Below the pieces are notes generated by a model, which saw nothing but the letters and a program-made list of their open reading frames with translations, searched no databases and was not told the origin of the DNA. The position numbers were made by a program, and so were the translations under genes. A stretch of DNA of 64,000 nt from positions 1 to 64,000 of the forward strand of contig JBJXFG010000024.1 in NCBI GenBank assembly GCA_046154665.1, read 5' to 3'. This document shows, piece after piece, positions 43,673 to 51,094 of this stretch (the first letter of the stretch is position 1; each line of letters begins with the position of its first letter). Origin of the DNA: JAFLCM01 sp046154665 (GTDB taxonomy: Bacteria; Planctomycetota; Phycisphaerae; Phycisphaerales; UBA1924).

Positions 43673-45142
43673 TCATGATGACTTCGTCGCCAGGTCGACG
43701 AACATCTCGCCACGCTTCTCGAAGTGCGTGAACTGGTCCCAACTCGCGCAGCCGGGGCTGAGCAGCAGCGCGTCGCCCGGGTTCATGTGCGCGCGGGCGG
43801 CGGTGACGGCGGCTTCGAGGGTGGCGCAGTCGAAGGCCCTGCCACCGGCGGCGGTGATACCGGCGGCGATGGCGGGGCCTGTCGCGCCGATGGTGTAGAC
43901 CCCGGCGCAGCGTGACGCCGGACGGATCATCGGTGAGAGATCGACTTTCTTGTCGTAGCCGCCGGCGATGAGGTGGACGCGTGCGGCACCGAACCGTTCG
44001 TCTTCGCCGAGGGCCGCGAGGGCCATGGCGGCGGACTCGGGCGTGGTGCTCTTCGAGTCGTTGAAGGCGTGGGCTTCGCCGCGGGGCGTGCGGACGGTGC
44101 CGACCTGGCACAGCCGGTGGGCCAGGCCGGGGAAATCGGCGAGGGCTTGCAGCGCGTCGTGCATGAGGCGGGCCCGCTCGGCTTCGTCGCCGCTCGGGTT
44201 CAGGAGCGCGGCGACACCTTCCGCCGCGGTCCACGCGTTGGTGCGGTTGTGTTGGCCGGGGAGTTTGAGGGCGGCGTCGAGGCCGCGCTGGGCGTACCAC
44301 GCGGGCTCTTTCACATGGACGATGCCGACGCCGGGGTTCACGGTCCAGTTGCCGGGCGGGGCCGCGGGATCGCTCGACGCGAGCACCAGGGCGTCGCCTG
44401 CTCGCTGGTGCGCGGTGATGACGCGCTTGCTGCGCTGATAGTGCTCGAACGAGGCGTGCCAATCGATGTGATTCGGAGCGATGTTGGTACACACGGCGAC
44501 TCGCGGCGAGAATCCCGGAGCATCGGCATACCCCGCGCCCGCGTCGAGCCAGTGCAGCATGGCGCTCGAGAGTTCGAGGACGACCCAAGTCTCCGGCGTG
44601 ATGCGTGGGAGTTCGGCGAGCAGTGATCCGCCGATGTTCCCGCCCATGACGACGTTGCCCTCACCGGCGATGCGGCGCAGGGCGTGGGCGATCATGGCGG
44701 TGGTGGTGCTCTTGCCGGCGCTGCCGGTGACGCCGATGGTGTTGGCGCGGTTGGGCAGGCGCTCGGCGAGCAGGCGGATCTCGGTGGTGGTGGGCACGCC
44801 CGCCGCCGAGGCCGAGCGGAGGAAACGGTTGTCCCACGGCGTGGGGACGGCGGGGTTGGCGATCACGAGATCGGTGTCGGTGAAATCGCTGACGTTGTGC
44901 CCGCCCAGGCGCGTGGTGACTTTGCCGGAGACGATGAGCGGGCGGAGTTCGGCGAGGGCTTCGGCGAGTTTCTCTTCGGGGGCGGCGTCGGTGACGAGGA
45001 CATCGGCGCCTTGCTCGACGAGCCAGCGGGTGACGCCCAGGCCTCCGCCGAAGTGGCCAAGGCCCATGACGGTGATGCGTTGATCGGTGAGGGGGAGCAA
45101 AGGGGGAACAGAAAGTGCGAGCAGGGTGAGTGAAGGATCCAC
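43673..45142 (-). CDS. murD: UDP-N-acetylmuramoyl-L-alanine--D-glutamate ligase MurD
   Basis: MurD adds D-glutamate to UDP-MurNAc-L-Ala in peptidoglycan precursor synthesis. The protein has the N-terminal Rossmann motif ITVMGLGHFGGGLGV, the ATP P-loop GVTGSAGKSTTTAMI, NIAPNHIDWH, LPGQHNRTNAWTAAE and the C-terminal NDSKSTTPESAAMAL and LIAGGYDKKVDL, all MurD signatures. The start is uncertain: a GTG at 45142 gives 489 residues and keeps the first beta strand, but no ribosome site is visible. A much longer in-frame extension upstream is antisense to the neighbouring kinase and is rejected. It is isolated from a dcw cluster. Confidence 0.93.
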   Translation of the reverse strand: MDPSLTLLALSVPPLLPLTDQRITVMGLGHFGGGLGVTRWLVEQGADVLVTDAAPEEKLAEALAELRPLIVSGKVTTRLGGHNVSDFTDTDLVIANPAVPTPWDNRFLRSASAAGVPTTTEIRLLAERLPNRANTIGVTGSAGKSTTTAMIAHALRRIAGEGNVVMGGNIGGSLLAELPRITPETWVVLELSSAMLHWLDAGAGYADAPGFSPRVAVCTNIAPNHIDWHASFEHYQRSKRVITAHQRAGDALVLASSDPAAPPGNWTVNPGVGIVHVKEPAWYAQRGLDAALKLPGQHNRTNAWTAAEGVAALLNPSGDEAERARLMHDALQALADFPGLAHRLCQVGTVRTPRGEAHAFNDSKSTTPESAAMALAALGEDERFGAARVHLIAGGYDKKVDLSPMIRPASRCAGVYTIGATGPAIAAGITAAGGRAFDCATLEAAVTAARAHMNPGDALLLSPGCASWDQFTHFEKRGEMFVDLATKSS

Positions 45143-45304
45143 TTCGTGCCACTGTTGGCTCCGTCCGCGGAGACAGCAGTGCAAGGCCAATCCCTGCCCA
45201 TCGGCACTGATGTCGGTCCCAAAGCGGCCCGCCATCAGTGGCACGAAGCGACGGGTCCGCCGACGTGGCAGGTGACGGTCGTGCCGGAACGATACACTGC
45301 TGTC

Positions 45305-46951
45305 ATGCTGGGCCGTGGCCTTTCGCTCGCGGACAAGTCGCTGCTGGTGTTCGCGCTCGCGGTGGTGCTGATCGTTTCGATCACGACCGGGGCGCTGTGG
45401 TGGCGTGCCGGGGTGATCGCCGCGGACTCGCACGCGGGTGCGACACGGGACTTTGGCCGGGCGTGGGCGGCCGAGCGGCTGCGGACGCCCGCGGAGCTGG
45501 GGCAGCCAAAGGAGGCGGCGTTCGAGGATGCCGATGGGACGGCACTGCGAGTGCGGTACGTTCCCTGGTTTCAGTGGGACGCGGAAACGCCGGCGGCGGA
45601 CGACGCGGCGGCATCGTTCCGGGCGCTGGCCAAGAAAAAGTTCGACAGCGTGACGCCGAACACGCGGGCGGTGGCGGAGATCAGTGCCCGCGGGCGCGAC
45701 GACCAGGGCAACCTCGACCGGTACGCGATGGTGGTGTTCAACGAAGAGGGCCAGCGCGCCGGCGTGGTGCTGGTGGAGCGGCGCTGGGTGGTGGCGGGTT
45801 CCGGGTATTGGTTTGATCGCGTGCTGATGAGTGCCGGTGCGTTCTTCGCGGGACTTTTGGCGTTGGGGGCGTTCTATCTCGTGCTGACCCGGATGGTGAT
45901 GCCCCCGGTGCGGAGCCTGCGCGAAACGGCGGAGTTGGTGCGTGCCGGGAACCTGGACACGCGCTCCGACCTCCACACCGGCGACGAGTTCGAGGAGCTC
46001 GCCGACGCGTTCAACCTGATGCTGACCGACCTGCAGACGCAGCACCAGCAGTCGCGTGCGATGAACAAGAGCCTGGACCTTGAGCTGACGAAGCTCGCTG
46101 AACGGAATCTGTCGCTGTACGACTCGGCGCGTCTGAAGGGGGAGTTTCTGGCGCGCGTGAGCCATGAGCTGCGGACGCCGATGAACGCGATCATCGGGTT
46201 TGCGGACCTGCTGCAGGAGGCCGCCGAGAGCGAGAAGGCCGACCCTTCGCGCGGGGCCGACCCGGACCGAATCGCGCGGCGGCAGAAGTATCTCACAAAC
46301 ATCCTCTCGGCCGGGCGTACGCTGCTAGAGATGATCAACGACCTTCTGGCCATGGCGCGCATCGAGGCGGGGAACATCGACGTGTCGGTGCAGGAGCTCA
46401 ACGTCGGCGAGGCGTGCGAGGGGCTGCTGGCGCTGATCAAGCCGCTGGCGGACAAGAAGTCAGTGAAACTCGTGCTGCAGCTGCCGGGCGAGCGCGAGGG
46501 CGGGCTGCCGGAGATCCAGACCGATCGCAAGAAACTCGAGCAGGTGGTGTTCAACTTCCTCTCCAACGCGGTGAAGTTCACGCCCGAGAACGGCGTGGTC
46601 ACGCTGCGGGCCGAGCAGCTGCGGGGGAGCGACGGCGGGCGCAGCGTCCGCGTCAGCGTGCTCGACACCGGGCCGGGCATCCCGCGCGATCAGCACGCGT
46701 TTGTGTTCGAGCGCTTCACGCAGATCGACGGCAGCCGCACCCGCGAGCACCACGGCACCGGGCTGGGTCTGGCCATCGCCAAGGAGTTTGCGGAGCTCTT
46801 GCAAGGGGAAATCCAGCTCGAGAGCGAGCCGGGGCGGGGCAGCATGTTCAGCCTGATCGTGCCGCTGGTGCTGGATGAGGTTCTGGCGAAGGAGGCGGCG
46901 TCGCGCGTCATCGGGCGCGTTCGAGAGAGGGGGCGTGTGGGTGTTGCCTGA
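45305..46951 (+). CDS. HAMP-domain sensor histidine kinase
   Basis: The 548-residue membrane kinase has two membrane helices (about 12-32 and 178-200) flanking an extracytoplasmic domain of about 145 residues that contains FDSVTPNTRAVAEISARG, reminiscent of the DUF3365/Tll0287-like heme-binding type, which is a tentative comparison. A HAMP domain (about 200-260), H-box FLARVSHELRTPMNAIIGF, N-box NFLSNAVKFTP, and G-boxes DTGPGIPRDQHAFVFERF and GTGLGLAIAKEF follow. No response regulator gene is adjacent. It is divergent from murD and overlaps the following gene by 11 bases. Confidence 0.92.
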   Translation: MLGRGLSLADKSLLVFALAVVLIVSITTGALWWRAGVIAADSHAGATRDFGRAWAAERLRTPAELGQPKEAAFEDADGTALRVRYVPWFQWDAETPAADDAAASFRALAKKKFDSVTPNTRAVAEISARGRDDQGNLDRYAMVVFNEEGQRAGVVLVERRWVVAGSGYWFDRVLMSAGAFFAGLLALGAFYLVLTRMVMPPVRSLRETAELVRAGNLDTRSDLHTGDEFEELADAFNLMLTDLQTQHQQSRAMNKSLDLELTKLAERNLSLYDSARLKGEFLARVSHELRTPMNAIIGFADLLQEAAESEKADPSRGADPDRIARRQKYLTNILSAGRTLLEMINDLLAMARIEAGNIDVSVQELNVGEACEGLLALIKPLADKKSVKLVLQLPGEREGGLPEIQTDRKKLEQVVFNFLSNAVKFTPENGVVTLRAEQLRGSDGGRSVRVSVLDTGPGIPRDQHAFVFERFTQIDGSRTREHHGTGLGLAIAKEFAELLQGEIQLESEPGRGSMFSLIVPLVLDEVLAKEAASRVIGRVRERGRVGVA

Positions 46952-47717
46952 ACCTCAAGCTTCGGACATCGCGGCTTCGCGACTGCCCACGGCGGCTTCG
47001 ACGCGGGTCGAGCGGTGCTGGCACTATGCGCTCGACGGTTCGGCGTACGGGCCAACCGACATCGCGGACCTGACGACGATGGCGGCGCGCGGCGTGGTGG
47101 AAGGCGACACGCTGATCTGGCGCGAGGGCTGGGAAGCGTGGCGTCCGCTCAGCGACGTGCCGGAACTGCAAGGGGTTCTGCCCCGGCGGGCCTCGGCACG
47201 GGTCGAAGCGGCTGCGCCGAGCGCGCCGCGGTCTGTCGGTTCGCCGATGATGCTCGCGGCACCAAACGTCGCGGCGCTGCGGCTGTGCGCTCTGCGGGTG
47301 GCGGCGGCGCTGATCGATCAGCTGATCCTGCTGGTCCCGACGGTTGTGGCCGTGACGCCGGTGATGTTCGTCATGATGGCGCGGGGGATGACGCAGGACA
47401 AACTGATGGCGCTGACGATGGCCGACCGCGAGTGGTGGCTGCTGTTCCTCACGGCGTGGGTCACGCAGTGGATCTACGCGTCGATCTGCGAGAGCTCGGT
47501 GCTGATGGGCACCATCGGCAAGCGGGCCTGCGGGCTGCGAGTAACCGATCTGTCGGGGCGGCGGCTGGGCTTCGGGCGGGCGAGCGCACGGTACTGGAGC
47601 AAGGTGCTCTCCACGCCGCTCTTCTTTGGCTACTTCGTGGCGGTTTTCCTTGGCGGGCGGCGCGGGTTGCACGATGTGGTGGCGGGGACGCAGGTGGTGG
47701 AGGCGGGGCGGGGGTGA
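46941..47717 (+). CDS. GYF_2-domain plus RDD-family membrane protein
   Basis: The 258-residue protein has an N-terminal GYF_2-type domain (about 25-75; WHYALDGSAYGPTDIADLTT, GDTLIWREGWEAWRPLSDV) and a C-terminal RDD domain with three to four membrane helices (LRVAALIDQLILLVPTVV-like, WLLFLTAWVTQWIYASI, and MGTIGKRACGLRVTDLSG). The GTG at 46941 has AGGGGG about seven bases upstream and overlaps the kinase gene by 11 bases, so the two are coupled. The molecular function is not known; GYF_2 may bind proline-rich partners. Confidence 0.83.
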   Translation: MLPEPQASDIAASRLPTAASTRVERCWHYALDGSAYGPTDIADLTTMAARGVVEGDTLIWREGWEAWRPLSDVPELQGVLPRRASARVEAAAPSAPRSVGSPMMLAAPNVAALRLCALRVAAALIDQLILLVPTVVAVTPVMFVMMARGMTQDKLMALTMADREWWLLFLTAWVTQWIYASICESSVLMGTIGKRACGLRVTDLSGRRLGFGRASARYWSKVLSTPLFFGYFVAVFLGGRRGLHDVVAGTQVVEAGRG

Positions 47718-47794
47718 AGCGCGATCATTGCCTGTACCAACGAATTGCTTTCCGACGCAAGTCGGTGCGGAAAACACTGCCCGCGTTCGAAGAG

Positions 47795-47822
47795 CACCGA
47801 GGTCGGAAGACCGACCTCGGTG
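47795..47822. repeat. Palindromic repeat, GCACYGA family, copy 3
   Basis: Perfect 12-base arms (47795-47806 and 47811-47822) with an AAGA loop, flanked by AG on the left and GCAC on the right, as in the copy at 8801. It lies between the convergent RDD protein gene and OGT-like gene, where it may act as a bidirectional terminator. Confidence 0.72.
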
Positions 47823-47828
47823 GCACGA

Positions 47829-49670
47829 CTAGGTCCGCGTCCGACGCCCGCACCACTCGCGCCACGCGGTTCGGAGCGTCTCGCCGAACGCCTCGCAGTA
47901 GCGTTTCTCATCGCGCAGCGGGCTGGCACCGATGAGGTCGCGCATTTTCGGGCGCAGTTCGATGAGCCGCGCGGGGTCGTTCGCCAGGGCTGCCGCCTTT
48001 TCGATGTAGCCCTCGATGTTCGGCGCGATGAACTCGGGCAGACCCGCGGCGCTGAGCAGGCTCGCGCCGACCCTCGCGGCGTGCCGATCTCCCTCGATCG
48101 TCAGCACCGGCACGCCGAGCCACAGGTTTTCGCAGGTGGTCGTGGTGCCGTTGTAGGGGAACGGGTCGAGCTGCAGGTCGACGCGGTTGTAGGTGGCGAA
48201 GAACTCGCTGGGCGGAGCGAAGCCGAGCACTTCGATCTGCTCGCGCTTGGCACCGCCGGCGATGATCGCATCGACAGCCCAGCCGATGGACTTCGGCGAG
48301 TTGCTCCAGCGGTCCTTCAGGATGAGCCGCGCCCGCGGGGCCCGCGCCAGGATGGCTCCCCACGCGGCGCACACCTCGGGCGTCACCTTCGCCATGTTGT
48401 TGAACGAACCGAAGGTGAACGCCGCGCCCCCCGAGGCGGCGGCGGGCGACGGGCCGACCTCCGGCATCTGCTCGGGGGGCCGGTAGCACCAGGCGCAGGG
48501 ATCGACGCGCAGCAGACGCTCGGTGCAGTGGGCTTCGCTCGTGCCGACGGGGTCGGAGATCGCGTCGACGATGCGCCAATCGATGGTGCGCATGCCGGTG
48601 GTGTTGGGATAGCCAAGCCAGGTGCACTGCACGGGCGCGGCACGCCAGGCCATCACGTCGATGCGGGTGTTGTTGGTGTGGCCGGCGCACTCGATCATGA
48701 TGTCGACGCCGTCGCGGCGAGCGAGTTCGGCGGCGTTGGGGCCGTTGAATCCCGTGATGTCGCGCCACAGGTCACAGCGCTGCTTGACGTGCTGGGTGAT
48801 CGCGTCGGGGCGGGTGACGTGGGCGTAGGCGGCGAGACGGAACCGCTCGCGGTCCAGCCCTTCGATCACCGGCAGCATGAACCGCATGCACACATGGTTG
48901 TGCAGGTCAGGCGAGAGGATCGCCACGGTGAGGCGGCGGTCCGGCTCGGGCGTGTTGGCCCACGCGGGCAGGCGGGCCGCATCGGGGCCGAGGCGTTCAA
49001 GAACGGCGTCCATGCGGCGCTGGTGCTCGTCTCTGAGCCACACCGGATCGTGGGCGCGGTAGTTGAGTGCGATGAGGTAGTTGGACGCCGCGCCGGGGTT
49101 GAACACGGGCAGGTCCGCCGCGGCGCGGACGCAGTCGAGCGATTCGTCCATGCGGCCGGCGTCGCCGTAGGCCCCGCCGAGGAACTGGAAGATGGTCTGT
49201 CGCAGTTCGGCGGGGGTCTGATCGGTCGCGCGGTTCTGCGCTTCGCGCCCGGCGTCGATGGCCTCATCGAGCCGGCGCTGCGTGTGCCGGCTCTTGGCCA
49301 GCGACAGCCACGCCTCGGCGTCGCCCGGCTTGATGGCCACGGCGCGCCGGAACTCAACTTCCGCCTCGGGGGCGCGGTGCATCGAGAGCAGGACCACGCC
49401 GAGTTTCAGCCTGGCGTCGACCGACATGGGCCTGAGCTTTACCGCGGCGGTGAAAGCCGCGTGGGCTTCGGGGTTCTTGCCGGTCCGACCCAGCACCTCG
49501 CCCAAAATCATCTGTGCATCGAACGAACGTCCGCCGCCGCGAGCGAGTTCGGACGCGGCCATGCGCGCGGTCATCATGTCACCGCGGGCCAGCGCGGCGC
49601 GGGCGGCGACGATGGTTTGTTCGAGGCTGCTCAACGGGCTGCTCCCCTGGCGTTCGCCACGCACCGGCAC
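47829..49670 (-). CDS. TPR-containing O-GlcNAc-transferase-like glycosyltransferase (GT41)
   Basis: The first about 190 residues form TPR repeats (for example AHAAFTAAVKLRPMSVDARL, AEVEFRRAVAIKPGDAEAWL). The rest matches the OGT/SPINDLY catalytic region: LTVAILSPDLHNHVCMRFM, DIMIECAGHTNNTRIDVMAW, APVQCTWLGYPNTTGM, FTFGSFNNMAKVTPEVCAAW, RLILKDRW and LDPFPYNGTTTTCENLWLGV with VLTIEGDRHAARVGASLL. These are the nucleotide-sugar-binding motifs. It likely glycosylates proteins; the donor sugar is unknown. The GTG start at 49670 lacks a clear ribosome site and a Met pair near residue 32 is an alternative. It follows sdhB by 15 bases. Confidence 0.93.
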   Translation of the reverse strand: MPVRGERQGSSPLSSLEQTIVAARAALARGDMMTARMAASELARGGGRSFDAQMILGEVLGRTGKNPEAHAAFTAAVKLRPMSVDARLKLGVVLLSMHRAPEAEVEFRRAVAIKPGDAEAWLSLAKSRHTQRRLDEAIDAGREAQNRATDQTPAELRQTIFQFLGGAYGDAGRMDESLDCVRAAADLPVFNPGAASNYLIALNYRAHDPVWLRDEHQRRMDAVLERLGPDAARLPAWANTPEPDRRLTVAILSPDLHNHVCMRFMLPVIEGLDRERFRLAAYAHVTRPDAITQHVKQRCDLWRDITGFNGPNAAELARRDGVDIMIECAGHTNNTRIDVMAWRAAPVQCTWLGYPNTTGMRTIDWRIVDAISDPVGTSEAHCTERLLRVDPCAWCYRPPEQMPEVGPSPAAASGGAAFTFGSFNNMAKVTPEVCAAWGAILARAPRARLILKDRWSNSPKSIGWAVDAIIAGGAKREQIEVLGFAPPSEFFATYNRVDLQLDPFPYNGTTTTCENLWLGVPVLTIEGDRHAARVGASLLSAAGLPEFIAPNIEGYIEKAAALANDPARLIELRPKMRDLIGASPLRDEKRYCEAFGETLRTAWREWCGRRTRT

Positions 49671-49685
49671 ACGCGGTGACGTGGC

Positions 49686-50507
49686 CTACTTCTTGCCCGT
49701 GAAGAACTGCTTGATGTTGTGCAGCGTGACCTGACGGCCGACATCCGCGATGCTCTCGGTGAGGGGGATCTCCTTGGGGCAAACGCGGACGCAGTTCTGG
49801 GCGTTGCCGCAGTCGCTGACGCCGCCGGGCTTGGAGAGCTCGTCGAGGCGGACTTTCTCGAGAGCCTTGCCGGTGGGGTGCATGTTGAAGTAGCGGGCCT
49901 GCGAGATGACGGCGGCGCCGCGGAAGCTCTCGCCCCACTTGCTCTCATCTTCTTCGAGTGTGTATTGCGGGCAGGCTTCGAGGCAGCAGCCGCACGACAT
50001 GCAGGTCGAGAGGACGTAGCGGGTGCCCTGCTCTTCGGGTTGTTCGCGCGGGCCGGCCCCGAGGTGGTAGGTGCCGTCGATGGGCACCCAGGCCTTGACG
50101 CGTTTGAGGGCGTCGAAGAAGCGGGAGCGATCCGGCGCGAGGTCGCGGACGACCGGGAACTTGCTCATCGGTTCGAGCGTGACGGTATCGCCGTCGCGGG
50201 GCGCGACGGCGTCGATGAGCGCCGAGCAAGCCTGTCGGACCCTGCCGTTGATGACCATGGTGCACGAGCCGCAGACCTCTTCGAGGCAGCCGACGTCGTA
50301 GGAGACCGGGGTGGTGCGCTTGCCCTCGACCGTCACGGGGTTGGCGGCGATCCACTGCAGGCACGAGATGACGTTGGCGCTGCCCGAGCCCTCGGCGGAG
50401 GACGGCACGGGCACGTCAAACTCCTCGACGCGCTGGGGCTTGCCGGGGCCGTCCTGGCGTGTGATGCGGAAACGGATGGTGCGGGATTTGGGGGCGGTGG
50501 CGGTCAT
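49686..50507 (-). CDS. sdhB: Succinate dehydrogenase/fumarate reductase iron-sulfur subunit
   Basis: This subunit passes electrons from the flavin to quinone through three iron-sulfur clusters. The 273-residue protein has the ferredoxin [2Fe-2S] motif CLEEVCGSC...C (about 75-95), then CMSCGCCLEACP and CVRVCP for the [4Fe-4S] and [3Fe-4S] clusters. The ATG at 50507 overlaps the stop of the preceding nucleotidyltransferase-like ORF by four bases (ATGA). Confidence 0.95.
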   Translation of the reverse strand: MTATAPKSRTIRFRITRQDGPGKPQRVEEFDVPVPSSAEGSGSANVISCLQWIAANPVTVEGKRTTPVSYDVGCLEEVCGSCTMVINGRVRQACSALIDAVAPRDGDTVTLEPMSKFPVVRDLAPDRSRFFDALKRVKAWVPIDGTYHLGAGPREQPEEQGTRYVLSTCMSCGCCLEACPQYTLEEDESKWGESFRGAAVISQARYFNMHPTGKALEKVRLDELSKPGGVSDCGNAQNCVRVCPKEIPLTESIADVGRQVTLHNIKQFFTGKK

Positions 50508-51088
50508 GCGTATTTCTTGTAGTAGGCGAGCGTGGCGAGCGTGGTGCGCCGTGGGCCGAAGACCTGCTCGACGAGTTCCTTGAACGGGGCCCGCAGATGA
50601 GCGGGGAGCTTGGCGGCGAAGGCTTTGTCGAGCGGCACAGACCCGATGAGAGCCACCACGTCGCCGATGTCCTTGGCGCGGCGGAGTTCCTTGAGCCCGA
50701 CGGTCAGTTTGCCGCGGACGAGGTCGGCGAGGCCGATGACCTTGACGCCGCGGATAGTGCTGGTGCGGCCGGGCGGTCCGCCGAGGGAGGTTTCGTCGAC
50801 CATGTGCACCGCGACGCCGTCGATCTCGTGCTGCCGCTTCCGGGCGTTCCACTTGATGCCCTCGGCTTCGAGAGCGGCGTGGGTGGCCTCGAAATCGTCG
50901 CTGTAGATGTCGATGTCTTCGGTGAGCCGAGCCGAGCCGTGCAGCGCGACGGCGAGGCCGCCGACGACGGGGCACTCCGTGACCTGGGTCACCCGCTTGG
51001 CAAGCGCGAGCATCTCCGCGGTGCCGCGCACGTCTCCGGAAGGAGACGCGGGGTGAGGGGCCTTCGGGTTGGGGCCTCGTGTGGCCAC
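50504..51088 (-). CDS. Nucleotidyltransferase-fold protein inside the sdh operon
   Basis: The 194-residue protein has the pattern of the DNA polymerase beta-like nucleotidyltransferase fold, close to AbiEii/MNT-type or hypothetical domains: VVGGLAVALHGSARLTEDID with a G-G-x-A-V-x-L-H-G core and DIDIYSDD as the metal-binding acidic pair, followed by GVKVIGLADLVRGKL and a helical C-terminus. It starts at a GTG six bases after the sdhA stop and ends overlapping sdhB by four bases, so it must be co-translated with the complex. This position is unusual. No toxin or antitoxin partner gene is adjacent. Substrate and role are unknown. Confidence 0.8.
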   Translation of the reverse strand: MATRGPNPKAPHPASPSGDVRGTAEMLALAKRVTQVTECPVVGGLAVALHGSARLTEDIDIYSDDFEATHAALEAEGIKWNARKRQHEIDGVAVHMVDETSLGGPPGRTSTIRGVKVIGLADLVRGKLTVGLKELRRAKDIGDVVALIGSVPLDKAFAAKLPAHLRAPFKELVEQVFGPRRTTLATLAYYKKYA

Positions 51089-51094
51089 GGTTGA

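Noticed and set aside
45143..46165. N-terminal extension of murD by about 340 residues
   Set aside because: The extension is antisense to the sensor kinase, His/Arg/Pro-rich and without motifs; MurD is complete without it.
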